From positions 62,001 to 126,000 of the forward strand of contig NZ_FNJA01000004.1 in assembly GCF_900104385.1 (NCBI RefSeq): DNA of 64,000 bases. Reading direction: 5' to 3'. The DNA is from Rhodoferax sp. OV413 (GTDB lineage Bacteria > Pseudomonadota > Gammaproteobacteria > Burkholderiales > Burkholderiaceae_C). Below are positions 31,275 to 40,081 of the stretch, in pieces. A program made the position numbers and the translations under genes. The number at the start of each line of letters is the position of its first letter. Within the stretch, counting starts at the first letter, position 1. The notes under the pieces were generated by a model that did not search any database, was not told where the DNA came from, and was given only the letters and a program-made list of their open reading frames with translations.

Positions 31275-32021
31275 ATGGATGCCCCGCTACAAGGAAACCG
31301 CATGTTTGAACGTGAACCCCTGGTAGGCACGATGACCGCACAGGTGGCAAAAATCATAGGCATGCGCGTCGTCGGCGGAGAGTTTTTGCCGGGCGACGCG
31401 TTGCCCGTCGAAAGCGATCTGTGCAGCGCCTACGGCGTCAGCCGCACCACCGTGCGCGAGGCCATCAAGCAGCTGTCGAGCAAGCGGCTGATCGACGTGT
31501 CGCCGAAGATCGGCACGCGGGTGCTGCCCTTTGCCGACTGGAACCTGCTGGACCGCGACGTGCTGGCCTGGCGCCTGCACGCCCAGTTCGACAGCAAGAT
31601 CATCGAAGATATTTATGAAATGCGCCTGTGCTTCGAGCCTCGCGCCTGCTACCTGGCGGCGCAGGCCGGCAACGCAGCCGATATGCAACTGCTGGACCGG
31701 CGCTACCGCGAGCTGGCCGATGCCTACACCAGCAACGAGGTGCGCGCCGCCGCCGAGGCCGACCTGGCTTTCCACATGACCATCATCGAGGTGTCGCGCA
31801 ACGGCATGTTCATCACCATCGGCAACGGCATCAAGGCTGCGCTGCGCGTGTCGTCCGAAATGCTGCTGCGCCACGCCACCCGGCCCAGCGAAGACCTGGA
31901 GCTGCACGCCGCCGTGCACCGCCACATCCTGGCGCACGAACCCGATGCTGCGGCCAAGGCCATGACCGATCTGCTCAGCGCGTCCCAGGCGCGGCTGCTG
32001 CCCTATACCGTCAAGCCCTAG
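31275..32021 (+). CDS. GntR-family (FadR/FCD) transcriptional regulator
   Basis: 248 residues; ATG 31302 with AAGGAA before it is an alternative start. The winged helix-turn-helix (about 15-75) contains YGVSRTTVREAIKQL; the all-helical FCD effector domain (about 95-235) has metal-site histidines (DLAFHMTII, HAAVHRHIL). It closes the arabinofuranosidase operon and probably represses it from the inverted repeat at 25400-25420, released by an arabinose-derived ligand. That link is inference. Confidence 0.9.
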   Translation: MDAPLQGNRMFEREPLVGTMTAQVAKIIGMRVVGGEFLPGDALPVESDLCSAYGVSRTTVREAIKQLSSKRLIDVSPKIGTRVLPFADWNLLDRDVLAWRLHAQFDSKIIEDIYEMRLCFEPRACYLAAQAGNAADMQLLDRRYRELADAYTSNEVRAAAEADLAFHMTIIEVSRNGMFITIGNGIKAALRVSSEMLLRHATRPSEDLELHAAVHRHILAHEPDAAAKAMTDLLSASQARLLPYTVKP

Positions 32022-32024
32022 CGC

Positions 32025-32921
32025 ATGGCCGCCACCTGGTCCGTCGCGGTATTCGCCCACAACGAGGCGAAGCGCATCGCCGCCACACTGAACAGCATCG
32101 CCGCGGCCGCCGACGGTGCCGCGCTGGACGTGGTGGTGCTGGCCAATGGCTGCCGCGACCGCACGGCCGCCATCGTGCGCGAAATGGCCCTGGCATCGCC
32201 GCGCCTGCGGGTGGTCGAGATCGCCTTGGGCGACAAGGCCAATGCCTGGAATTACTACGTCCACACCCTGGCTATCGCTGCGGACATGCATGTCTTCGTC
32301 GACGGCGATGTGCAAGTCGAACCCGGGGCATTGCCTGCGCTGGCCGCGGCCCTGGCCGAGGTGCCAAGTGCCAACGCCGCCGGCGCACTGCCCAGCACCG
32401 GCCGCGACCGCGAGGCCTGGAGCGCCCGCATGCTGTCCAACGGCACTCTAGCCGGCGGGCTGTATGCGCTGCCTGGGCAATTTGTGGAACGCATCCGCCA
32501 GCGCGCGATTCGCCTGCCCCAAGGCCTGATTGGCGAGGACTGGCTGGTGTCGGTGTTGGCTAAAAGTGATCTGCAGCCGCTGGCAATCGACCCCGCAGCC
32601 GGCCAGCGCGTAGTGTTTGCACGGCAGGCCGGTTTTGCCTTCCGCTCGCTGAGCCCGTGGCGGCCCGCGGACTACCGGGTTTATCTGCGCCGGCTGTGGC
32701 GCTACGCATTGCGCGGCGTGCAGTTCGAGATCGTGCTGGGCTGGCTTTGGCACTATCCGCCCGAGGCCCTGCCGCCCGAGATAGAACAGCTCTACATGCG
32801 CGCCCGGCCGCCATCGCGGCTGAAATGGGTGGGCTGGACTTCGCCGCTGCGCCTGTGGGCGGTGCAAAGAGTGCGCGGCGTGCGCGCCAAGGCGGCGGCG
32901 AAAGGCGAGCTCGTCGCCTAG
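32025..32921 (+). CDS. Family 2 glycosyltransferase
   Basis: 298 residues. GT-A pattern: SVAVFAHNEAKRI at the start, VVLANGCRDRT, and the metal-binding VDGDVQVEPGA near residue 95. It starts 3 nt after the GntR stop, so it may be read with the arabinose operon, though a biosynthetic transferase does not fit an import-and-degrade pathway. There is no strong membrane helix. Sugar donor and acceptor are unknown. The last bases (CTAG, 32918-32921) serve as stop codons for both this gene and the convergent TetR gene. Confidence 0.78.
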   Translation: MAATWSVAVFAHNEAKRIAATLNSIAAAADGAALDVVVLANGCRDRTAAIVREMALASPRLRVVEIALGDKANAWNYYVHTLAIAADMHVFVDGDVQVEPGALPALAAALAEVPSANAAGALPSTGRDREAWSARMLSNGTLAGGLYALPGQFVERIRQRAIRLPQGLIGEDWLVSVLAKSDLQPLAIDPAAGQRVVFARQAGFAFRSLSPWRPADYRVYLRRLWRYALRGVQFEIVLGWLWHYPPEALPPEIEQLYMRARPPSRLKWVGWTSPLRLWAVQRVRGVRAKAAAKGELVA

Positions 32922-33496
32922 GCGGCTGCGCCCTTGGGCAGGCTGTGCGCCACGGCCTGTAAAATTTCTTCGGACAGCGCTGCGTCGTCCACCGCGCGCG
33001 CCAGCACCAGGCCGCCCACCATGCTGGCATAGGCGGCAAACGCTTTCTCGCGCTTGGCGGCCTTGGAGCGGCCAGGCATCCACTGCATCAATAGCCCGGC
33101 CATCGCCGTGATGCCCTCGGTCAGCGCGTGGCGCACCGACGGTGGCTGGCGCGCCACCTCGGAGCCCAGGGCCGCAACCCAGCAGCCCTTGCCCGGCTGG
33201 TCGCGGTGGGAGGTGGACAGGAAGCGGCTGGTCACCGCCTGCAACGGCTGGTCCGGCGTGTCCGCCGCCAGCTGGTTCCACCAGGCAACACCGCCGTCGA
33301 AGGCCCGCGTGCTGGCCTGGGCCATCAGGTCTTCCTTCGAGGCGAACTGGCCGTAGAAGCCGCCGTGGGTCAGCCCGGCGGATTTCATGATGTCGGCCAG
33401 GCCCACCCCGTCAAAACCCCGCTCGCGGAACAACTTTGCGGCTACCTGCAGCACCCGTTCACGGTTCTCGTTGGCTTGTTCGCGGCTGACTTTCAT
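32918..33496 (-). CDS. TetR-family transcriptional repressor
   Basis: 192 residues from ATG 33496, with GAGGT upstream; the frame could start 12 codons earlier. The DNA-binding domain shows RERVLQVAAKLFRERGFDG and the recognition helix region GLTHGGFYGQFASKEDL. The C-terminal ligand domain is AcrR/LmrA-like. It is divergent from an SDR gene with two near-identical 14-bp repeats between them, so it very likely controls both itself and the SDR. Confidence 0.92.
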   Translation of the reverse strand: MKVSREQANENRERVLQVAAKLFRERGFDGVGLADIMKSAGLTHGGFYGQFASKEDLMAQASTRAFDGGVAWWNQLAADTPDQPLQAVTSRFLSTSHRDQPGKGCWVAALGSEVARQPPSVRHALTEGITAMAGLLMQWMPGRSKAAKREKAFAAYASMVGGLVLARAVDDAALSEEILQAVAHSLPKGAAA

Positions 33497-33526
33497 GGTG
33501 CTACCTCGGTGTGGAAATGCTGTTGC

Positions 33527-33576
33527 TTGCATTTTAAATGATGATCGACATATAATTCAATCATGATGATCGTCAT
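33527..33576 (+). promoter_or_regulatory. SDR promoter bracketed by twin TetR operators
   Basis: TTGCAT (33527-33532), 18-nt spacer, TATAAT (33551-33556). Two copies of ATGATGATCG(A/T)CAT lie at 33538-33551 and 33563-33576, 25 bp apart, one in the spacer and one just after the -10. Each has a GATC centre with ATGA/CAT ends, a partial dyad. The layout suits two repressor dimers blocking polymerase. Confidence 0.7.
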
Positions 33577-33605
33577 CTAAAAACCCAACCACCCGGAGCA
33601 CACAC

Positions 33606-34421
33606 ATGACATCCCTGAACACCACCCTCGGCACCGCACTCGTTACCGGCGCCTCCAGCGGCATTGGTGCAGTCTATGCCGACCGCCTGGCCCAGCGCGG
33701 CTACAACCTGCTGCTGGTGGCGCGCGACCAGTCGCGGCTGGAGGCCCTGGCCGCCCGGCTGCGCAGTGCTTTTGGCGTGCAAGTCGAAGTGCTGCCGGCC
33801 GACCTCACAGCCAAGGCCGATGTGGCCCGCATCGAGCAGCGCCTGCGCAGCGATGCCACTATTACCCTGCTGGTCAACAACGCCGGCATCGCCAGCAACG
33901 GCAAGCTGGCCGAGTCCGACATCGACAGCGTGGACGCCATGGTGCAGCTCAACGTGGTCACCCTGACCCGCCTGGCCGCCGCCGCCCTGGCCAGCTTTGT
34001 GCCGCGCGGCCGCGGCATCCTGGTGAACATCGCCTCCGTGGTCGCCCTGTTCCCCGAGAGCTTCAACGCCAGCTACAGCGCCACCAAGGCCTATGTGCTC
34101 AGCCTGTCGCAAAGCCTGCATGCCGAAGCCGGCCCCAGCGGCGTGCAGGTGCAGGCGGTACTGCCCGGCGTAACGCGTACCGAGATATGGGAACGCAGCG
34201 GAATGGAACTGGCCCAGCTGCCGCCCGAAATGGTGATGGATGCTGGCGCCATGGTCGACGCCGCCCTGGTGGGCATGGACCAGCACGAGCTGGTCACCAT
34301 CCCCTCGCTGCCCGACGCAGCCGACTGGCAGGCCCTGGGCAACGCCCGCGCCAAGCTGCAGCCGAATCTGTCGCGCAGCCAGCCAGCGCAGCGTTATCTG
34401 AACGCAGTCGCTACTGTTTAG
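33606..34421 (+). CDS. Short-chain dehydrogenase/reductase
   Basis: 271 residues, GGAG 8 nt upstream. NAD(P) motif VTGASSGIG near residue 13, NNAG near residue 95, catalytic Ser in VNIASVVALFP and YSATK near residue 158. Cytosolic oxidoreductase of unknown substrate, probably induced when the divergent TetR protein binds a ligand. The last codons (GTC GCT ACT GTT TAG) belong to a copy of the dispersed repeat, which thus provides the stop codon. Confidence 0.9.
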   Translation: MTSLNTTLGTALVTGASSGIGAVYADRLAQRGYNLLLVARDQSRLEALAARLRSAFGVQVEVLPADLTAKADVARIEQRLRSDATITLLVNNAGIASNGKLAESDIDSVDAMVQLNVVTLTRLAAAALASFVPRGRGILVNIASVVALFPESFNASYSATKAYVLSLSQSLHAEAGPSGVQVQAVLPGVTRTEIWERSGMELAQLPPEMVMDAGAMVDAALVGMDQHELVTIPSLPDAADWQALGNARAKLQPNLSRSQPAQRYLNAVATV

Positions 34422-34474
34422 ATAGCTACTCCCGCTGGTGGAATATGCGCTGGCGGCCGATTTCTTATAAATTT
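34407..34474. repeat. Dispersed stem-loop repeat, copy 8 (ends the SDR gene)
   Basis: AGTCGCTACTGTTTAGATAG begins inside the SDR frame. Imperfect inner arms around 34432-34455 and GGCCGATTTCTTATAAATTT follow, matching the right flank of the copy in the NadR-like gene. Confidence 0.65.
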
Positions 34475-34488
34475 AGCCAGGACTGCCC

Positions 34489-35712
34489 ATGACATCCACC
34501 GCGCCCTCCAACCGCCAGTACGCCCTGTGGCTGGTGCTGCTGGCCTCGGCCGGCACCTTTGCCCTGACCATGGGCACGCGCCAGACCATGGGCTTGTTCA
34601 TGAGCCCGCTGAACACCGCCACCGGCCTGGGTGTGGGCAGCATCAGCCTGGCGTTTGCCTTTGGCCAGCTCTGGTGGGGCCTGACGCAGCCCTTCGCTGG
34701 CGCCATGGCCGAAAAGGTAGGCACCGGCCGCGTACTGTGTACCGGCGTGGCACTGGTGGCGCTGGGCACCTTCATCACGCCCTACATGACCAGCACCGCC
34801 GGTCTGGTCTTCGCCATCGGCGTGCTGGCCGCAGGCGGCGCGGGCATGGCCGGTCCGGCGGTGCTGATGTCGGCCACCGCCCGTCTCATGCCCGCCGACA
34901 AGCGCGGCATGGCCACCGGCATCGTCAATGCGGGCGGCTCGTTCGGCCAGTTCCTGATGGCGCCGCTGGCCAGTGCGCTGATGCTGGGCATAGGCTGGGC
35001 GAATGCGATGCAGGTGCTGGGCCTGCTGGTCTTGCTGGCGTTGCCCGCCGCGTTTCTGCTCAAGGGCAATGCCGCACAAAGCCGTGCCGCCAGCGCGGCC
35101 CCGCCCATCCCCACCGGCCAGGCGATCCGCAGCGCGCTAGCCCACCCCGGCTATCTGCTGCTGGCTACCGGCTTCTTTGTCTGCGGCTTCCATGTGGCCT
35201 TTCTGGCCACGCATCTGCCGGGCGTAGTAGCGGCCTGCGGCCTGCCGCTGCAGTACGCAGGCTGGTCGCTGGCGGTGCTGGGCCTGTTCAATATCGTCGG
35301 CAGCCTGGCCATGGGCTGGGCTGTGGGCCGCTGGCGCATGAAGTCGCTGCTGTCGCTGCTGTACGCGGTGCGGGCACTGGCGATTACGCTGTTTGTGTTG
35401 GCGCCCAAGACCGGTCCGGTGATGCTGGTATTTGCCGCCGTGATGGGCCTGACTTTTCTGTCCACCGTGCCGCCCACCGCCGGCCTGGTCGCCAAGTTCT
35501 TCGGCACGGCCCACATGGCCACCTTGTTCGGCATGGTCATGCTGACCCACCAGATCGGCGGCTTCCTGGGCGCCTGGCTGGGTGGCAAGGTGTTCGAGGC
35601 CACCGGCAACTACGACGCCATGTGGCTGCTGGACATTGCGCTGGCCGTGGGCGCGGCCCTGCTGCACCTGCCGATCAAGGAAGCCCGCATGCCGCGCCTG
35701 GCCCTGGCTTGA
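34489..35712 (+). CDS. Major facilitator superfamily transporter
   Basis: 407 residues with about 12 hydrophobic helices. The first helices read LVLLASAGTFALTMGTRQTM and the loop GRVLCTGVALVALGTF follows, similar to monocarboxylate/oxalate-formate type carriers. Central loop about 195-215 is Ala/Ser-rich. It follows the SDR by 67 nt (repeat copy in between) and may be induced with it. Substrate unknown. Confidence 0.88.
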   Translation: MTSTAPSNRQYALWLVLLASAGTFALTMGTRQTMGLFMSPLNTATGLGVGSISLAFAFGQLWWGLTQPFAGAMAEKVGTGRVLCTGVALVALGTFITPYMTSTAGLVFAIGVLAAGGAGMAGPAVLMSATARLMPADKRGMATGIVNAGGSFGQFLMAPLASALMLGIGWANAMQVLGLLVLLALPAAFLLKGNAAQSRAASAAPPIPTGQAIRSALAHPGYLLLATGFFVCGFHVAFLATHLPGVVAACGLPLQYAGWSLAVLGLFNIVGSLAMGWAVGRWRMKSLLSLLYAVRALAITLFVLAPKTGPVMLVFAAVMGLTFLSTVPPTAGLVAKFFGTAHMATLFGMVMLTHQIGGFLGAWLGGKVFEATGNYDAMWLLDIALAVGAALLHLPIKEARMPRLALA

Positions 35713-35818
35713 TGCGCGACCGCGCGTCCACCATTTTGGGGAGCTAAGCCGGCCACGGCGGCGATCCAGCCCGGGCGTCGGCAAGAATGCGGGGTTCCGC
35801 ATACCTTGTTAGGACCGC

Positions 35819-37810
35819 ATGAAGCCGAATGCATTGCCGCTGCCGCCACCACTCTCCACAGAACCGCACCCCCACTACTTCGTGCGCGAGTGCGACCTGG
35901 TGATGAAGGGCGGCATCACCAGCGGCGTGATCTACCCGCTGGCCATCGTCGAGATCAGCAAGGCATTCCGGCTGCGCAGCATTGGCGGCACCAGCGCCGG
36001 GGCCATCGCCGCTGCGGCCGCAGCCGCGGCCGAGGTCGGCCGGCAGCGCGCCCACAGCGGCCAGTTGCCCAGCACGCACGACGGCTTTGCCGAGCTGGCC
36101 GAGCTACCCGCCCATCTGGGCCAAGACGCTGCCCGCGGTGGCGGCACCAAGCTGCTGGCCTTGTTCCAGCCGCAGCGCGGGGCCAGCGCCGTGTTCCGCC
36201 TGCTAACCGGCGTGCTCGGCCACAAAGGCATGCAGCTGGTGTGGGCGGTGTGGCTGGGCCTGCTGTGGAACTACCGCCTGCCGGCCCTGGCCGGCTTCCT
36301 GGTCGGCAGCCTCGCGCTGTGGAGCAATAGCAGCTGGCCGGTGCTGCTGACCGCGCTGGCCCTGGGCGCGGTATGTGCAACCCTGGGCGCCGGCCTGCGC
36401 CTGGCTTACGACCTGTTCTGCGTGATTCCCGACAACCGCTTCGGCATGTGCTCGGGCATGCCCAACGGCCAACGCCAACCCGGCGAGGCGCTGACCGTCT
36501 GGCTGGCCGCGTTCTACGACCGCCTGTCGGGCGAACAGCTGCTACGCCAGCAGCACGCGCTGCCGGTGGACCGCAACAAACCCCTGACCTTCGGCGACCT
36601 GCAGGCACATGGCATCGACCTGCAGATGATGACCACCTGCCTGACCATGGGCCGGCCATTCCGCCTGCCATTCCGGCACGACGACGTGGTCAAGGAAAAC
36701 CGCCAGTTCTACTACGCGGAGCACGAATTCCGCGCACTTTTCCCCAAGGAAGTGGTGGACTGGATGGTGGCCCACCAGCGCCCGCTGAGCGCCGACGAAG
36801 CCAACCCCAAGAAGTTCGCCAAGGCCGACTTTTCCGGCCTGCGGCGCCTGCCCGATCCGCAGGACTTGCCGGTGGTGGTGGCGGTGCGCATGAGCCTGAG
36901 CTTTCCCATTCTGCTCAGCGCCATCCCGCTGTACGCGTTCGATTTCAAGGCCGGCGACCCCGAGGGCACGCCGCACCGCTGCTGGTTTACCGACGGCGGC
37001 ATAGGCTCGAACTTTCCGATCCACTTCTTCGACAGCCCCATCCCCACGCGGCCGACCTTCGGCCTGGACCTGGGCGTGGCAGATGCCGACGCCGACCCGC
37101 GCGTGTACTTCCCCAAGGGCAACTCCGGTGGCGTGCTGGTCTACCGCCGGCACATCGCCCACAGCGGCCTGGGCCGGATCGGCGGCTTTCTGGGCGCCAT
37201 CGCCGGCGTAGCCAAGGACTGGAACCACGAAGCCTTGTCACACCTGCCCGGTTACCGCGACCGCATCGGCCTGGTGCGCCTGACCGGCGCCGAAGGCGGG
37301 CTGAACCTGAACATGCCGCAGCGCCTGATAGGCCAACTCACCGAATACGGCCGCTACGCGGGCAAGGAATTTGTGCGCCGCTTTGGCGACCCGGCGCTGT
37401 CGCCCGGCGCCCCGGTAGAGACCGAGATGAACTGGGAAAACCACCAGCGCATCCGCCTGCGCCTGCTGCTGGCCGCCACCGCCGAAACCCTACAGTCGCT
37501 ACACCACGCGCGCGACCGCATGGAGGCCGACGCCATGCCCTACGAGCGCTTCTTCGAACCCGGCGTCCGCGGCGACGGCTCCTACCCCTGGAACGGCCGC
37601 CCCTCGGTAGACAAGCTCGACGCCCAAGGCCGGCACACCAGCCAGGCGGGCCTGGCGAAATGGATGTTCGGGCAGATGCTGGCCATGGCCCGGCACATCG
37701 AAGCCACGGTGCAGGCGCGCCAACCCGCCGGCAACGGCGTGAACCAGGTCGACCCGGCCACCGGCGCGCCCCGGCCCCTGCCCGAGGTAAAACTGCGGCC
37801 GCGCATCTAG
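35819..37810 (+). CDS. Patatin-like phospholipase with internal membrane segments
   Basis: 663 residues, start ATG 35819 after TTAGGA. The Ser-Asp dyad of patatins is clear: oxyanion stretch VMKGGITSGVIYP, nucleophile in GGTSAGA near residue 60, and the Asp in FTDGGIGSNFP near residue 397. Two or three hydrophobic helices (about 138-200) are inserted in the catalytic domain, suggesting membrane attachment. The domain hydrolyses acyl esters of phospholipids. It is followed 26 nt later by a DUF6434 protein. No nucleotide cyclase or other defence partner is adjacent. Confidence 0.88.
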   Translation: MKPNALPLPPPLSTEPHPHYFVRECDLVMKGGITSGVIYPLAIVEISKAFRLRSIGGTSAGAIAAAAAAAAEVGRQRAHSGQLPSTHDGFAELAELPAHLGQDAARGGGTKLLALFQPQRGASAVFRLLTGVLGHKGMQLVWAVWLGLLWNYRLPALAGFLVGSLALWSNSSWPVLLTALALGAVCATLGAGLRLAYDLFCVIPDNRFGMCSGMPNGQRQPGEALTVWLAAFYDRLSGEQLLRQQHALPVDRNKPLTFGDLQAHGIDLQMMTTCLTMGRPFRLPFRHDDVVKENRQFYYAEHEFRALFPKEVVDWMVAHQRPLSADEANPKKFAKADFSGLRRLPDPQDLPVVVAVRMSLSFPILLSAIPLYAFDFKAGDPEGTPHRCWFTDGGIGSNFPIHFFDSPIPTRPTFGLDLGVADADADPRVYFPKGNSGGVLVYRRHIAHSGLGRIGGFLGAIAGVAKDWNHEALSHLPGYRDRIGLVRLTGAEGGLNLNMPQRLIGQLTEYGRYAGKEFVRRFGDPALSPGAPVETEMNWENHQRIRLRLLLAATAETLQSLHHARDRMEADAMPYERFFEPGVRGDGSYPWNGRPSVDKLDAQGRHTSQAGLAKWMFGQMLAMARHIEATVQARQPAGNGVNQVDPATGAPRPLPEVKLRPRI

Positions 37811-37836
37811 CCCGCCCGCACACAGAGGACCATGCA

Positions 37837-38046
37837 ATGCACTTCGATTGGCACGGCGGCACCATCAGCCGGCACACCAGGGTCGACCCGGCCTACAAGA
37901 ACACCCAGAACGTGCGCCGCTTCCTGTTACTCGCTTGCGGCGAGGGCTTTAAGTTCGACCGCGACTTCATGGCCTGGATCCGCAACGGCACGCCCAAGAA
38001 CATGGGCGAGGTGGCCGACGAATGGCTGCGGCGGCATGGCGGCTAA
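37837..38046 (+). CDS. Small DUF6434-like protein
   Basis: 69 residues from ATG 37837; AGAGGA at 37824-37829 selects it over the out-of-frame ATG at 37832. The sequence (FDWHGGTISRHTRVDPAYK, then KNTQNVRRF, FKFDRDFMAWIRNG and the end GEVADEWLRRH) matches what I recall of DUF6434, a small domain also found beside SAP-like domains. Function unknown. It directly follows the patatin gene and was probably missed or misread because it shares a long open frame antiparallel in meaning to that gene's third frame. Confidence 0.75.
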   Translation: MHFDWHGGTISRHTRVDPAYKNTQNVRRFLLLACGEGFKFDRDFMAWIRNGTPKNMGEVADEWLRRHGG

Positions 38047-38084
38047 GCGCTGAACCACACGCATTGAGAAAGCAGCAATTGCCC

Positions 38085-38813
38085 ATGGCACAAAACATCT
38101 ACGACACCCCCGCATTCTTCGACGGCTATGAGCAGTTGCCGCGCTCGGTCCACGGCCTGGACGGCGCACCAGAATGGCCTGCATTGCGCGCAATGCTTCC
38201 GCCATTGCAAGGGCTGCGCATCGTCGACCTGGGCTGCGGTTTTGGTTGGTTCTGCCGCTGGGCGCGCACGCAGGGAGCCCAGTCCGTGCTCGGCCTCGAC
38301 GTGTCGGAACGCATGCTCGACCGTGCGAGCAGCCTGACCTCGGATACGGCTATCACCTACACCCGGGCCGACCTCGAAGTACTGGCGCTGCCAGAGGCAG
38401 CTTTCGACTTCGCCTACAGCTCGCTCGCCTTGCACTACATCGAAAACCTGCCCGACCTGCTGAGCACCGTGCACCGCGCGCTGTTGCCGGGGGCCAGCCT
38501 GGTGTTCTCGGTGGAGCACCCTATCTTCATGGCCTCTCGCAAGGCAGGCTGGGTCACGGACGCGCAAGGCCGCAAGACCTGGCCGGTGGACAGCTACCAG
38601 ATGGAAGGCCCGCGCAGCACCCACTGGTTTACCGACGGCGTCGTCAAGCAGCACCGCATGCTGGGCACGCTGCTGAACATGCTGGTGCGCACGGGGTTCA
38701 GCATCCAGCATGTGGAGGAATGGGCGCCCAGCCCGGAACAGGTGCTGGCACAACCGGCGCTTGCGCAGGAACGAGAGCGGCCGATGATGCTGCTGGTCCG
38801 CGCAAGGCGGTAG
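38085..38813 (+). CDS. Class I SAM-dependent methyltransferase
   Basis: 242 residues from ATG 38085. S-adenosylmethionine motif I is VDLGCGFGWF near residue 46, followed by VLGLDVSERML. The motif pattern fits methyltransferase domain 11/25 enzymes. The small-molecule target is unknown. It ends 8 nt from the convergent dienelactone hydrolase gene. Confidence 0.87.
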   Translation: MAQNIYDTPAFFDGYEQLPRSVHGLDGAPEWPALRAMLPPLQGLRIVDLGCGFGWFCRWARTQGAQSVLGLDVSERMLDRASSLTSDTAITYTRADLEVLALPEAAFDFAYSSLALHYIENLPDLLSTVHRALLPGASLVFSVEHPIFMASRKAGWVTDAQGRKTWPVDSYQMEGPRSTHWFTDGVVKQHRMLGTLLNMLVRTGFSIQHVEEWAPSPEQVLAQPALAQERERPMMLLVRARR

Positions 38814-38821
38814 CAACACAC

Positions 38822-39574
38822 TCAATACAACACGCGCCGGAACATGCCAATCGCCAGCTGGTAGCCGAGCAGCTGCAATTCGGCATCGTAGCGCTCACCC
38901 TCGTCGCGCATGAAGGCGTGCACGCCGTTGAACTCGTGCCAGGTGAAGTTGACCGCCTCGTCCACCAGGGTCTTGTACACCAGCGCCCTACCTTCGGCGG
39001 GGATGTGCGGGTCTTGCTTGCCCCAGACCATTTGCAGCTCGCCGCGGATCTCACCGGTACGCTCCAGGCTGCTGTTGCCGGGCTGCGACGGCACCATGCC
39101 CGAATGGATGTCGGTGGCGTAAAAGCAGGAGGTAGCCGCAATGGCGGGGTTGAGCGCCGCCCGGTACGCCAGCCCACCGCCCAGGCAGAAACCCATGGCG
39201 CCGATCCGGCCCGAATAGTCGCTCAAGGTGGCGGCGTATTGGATGATGGCCTCGGCGTCGCTGTCGTGGGCTTCCAGGGTCTTGGCGACTTTGTCGGCAT
39301 TGCCTTTGTCACGGCCGGCGTCGTCGTAGCCCAACACGGTGCCGAACGGATTCAGCTCATGGAAGACCTCGGGCACGATGACGATGAAGCCATGCCCTGC
39401 CATGATCTGCGCGCTGCGCCGGATCGGCCCGGTCTGCTGAAAAATCTCCGAATACAGAATGATCGCCGGAAATTTCTTGGGCGGGTTGGAGCCCGTGTCC
39501 TTGGGGCGGTACACATAGCAGCGCATCGCCCCGGTGGGCGTGGGCAGATCGACTTCGTGGGCTTGGATTTGCAT
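38822..39574 (-). CDS. Dienelactone hydrolase family protein
   Basis: 250 residues, alpha/beta hydrolase with a cysteine nucleophile: GFCLGGG near residue 128, Asp in WGKQDPHIP near residue 187, and His in NGVHAFMRDEGERYD near residue 219, the classic Cys-Asp-His set. Dienelactone hydrolases open lactone rings in chloroaromatic breakdown, but many members have other substrates. It is the last gene of an ArsR-SRPBCC-hydrolase operon. Confidence 0.88.
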   Translation of the reverse strand: MQIQAHEVDLPTPTGAMRCYVYRPKDTGSNPPKKFPAIILYSEIFQQTGPIRRSAQIMAGHGFIVIVPEVFHELNPFGTVLGYDDAGRDKGNADKVAKTLEAHDSDAEAIIQYAATLSDYSGRIGAMGFCLGGGLAYRAALNPAIAATSCFYATDIHSGMVPSQPGNSSLERTGEIRGELQMVWGKQDPHIPAEGRALVYKTLVDEAVNFTWHEFNGVHAFMRDEGERYDAELQLLGYQLAIGMFRRVLY

Positions 39575-39604
39575 GGTGTCAGGTTCCGATGGAATGCAGT
39601 TGGG

Positions 39605-40081
39605 CTAGTGTGCCGCGGGGGTATGGGGCAGCGCGTGGCCGGTCTCCAGGAAGGTCTTGAGGTTCGACAACACCTTGGGCCAACCGCCCGAGATGCCGGC
39701 CAGCATGTCCGGGTCGCTCGCCAGCTCGTCATGCGTGACCGTCAGGCGCACCAGGCCGTCGCCATAGACTTCGATGTCGAAGGCTACCCGCGAATGCTTG
39801 GCGTCGTTGTCGGCATCGTCCGGCCGGGCCCAGGTAAAAGCCAGACGGCGCGACGGTGTGCTCTCGATCACCTTGCCCACGATGTCGACCGTGTCCGTGC
39901 CGTCGGCACGCTGGTGCGCCCAGCGGGAGCCGGGCTGCCAGTCGGACACATTCACCCGCGAACAGCCGGCCTGCGGATCGACCCACCATTCGCGCATCAG
40001 GTCGACGTCGACCAAGGCCTGCCACAGTTTTTCGGGCGTGGTTGCAATGTAGGTCACATAGACGTAGTCAGGTTTTTTCAT
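39605..40081 (-). CDS. SRPBCC/AHSA1-domain protein
   Basis: 158 residues from ATG 40081 (MKKPDYVYV): AAGGAG sits 6 nt upstream of it but directly abuts the ATG two codons earlier, so the later start is preferred. The fold is a START/AHSA1 ligand-binding cavity (TTPEKLWQALVD at the start, WPKVLSNLKTFLETG at the end). It overlaps the arsR stop by 14 nt and is a typical partner of ArsR proteins. Ligand unknown. Confidence 0.87.
   Translation of the reverse strand: MKKPDYVYVTYIATTPEKLWQALVDVDLMREWWVDPQAGCSRVNVSDWQPGSRWAHQRADGTDTVDIVGKVIESTPSRRLAFTWARPDDADNDAKHSRVAFDIEVYGDGLVRLTVTHDELASDPDMLAGISGGWPKVLSNLKTFLETGHALPHTPAAH

Noticed and set aside
35819-37810. Patatin as a CBASS-type defence effector (CapV)
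   Set aside because: No CD-NTase, ubiquitin-like, HORMA or TRIP13 gene is nearby; neighbours are an MFS carrier and a methyltransferase.
36373-37836. Long open frame overlapping the patatin gene in another frame
   Set aside because: Arg/Pro-rich translation with no motif; only its last 69 codons (from 37837) form a recognisable protein with its own ribosome binding site.
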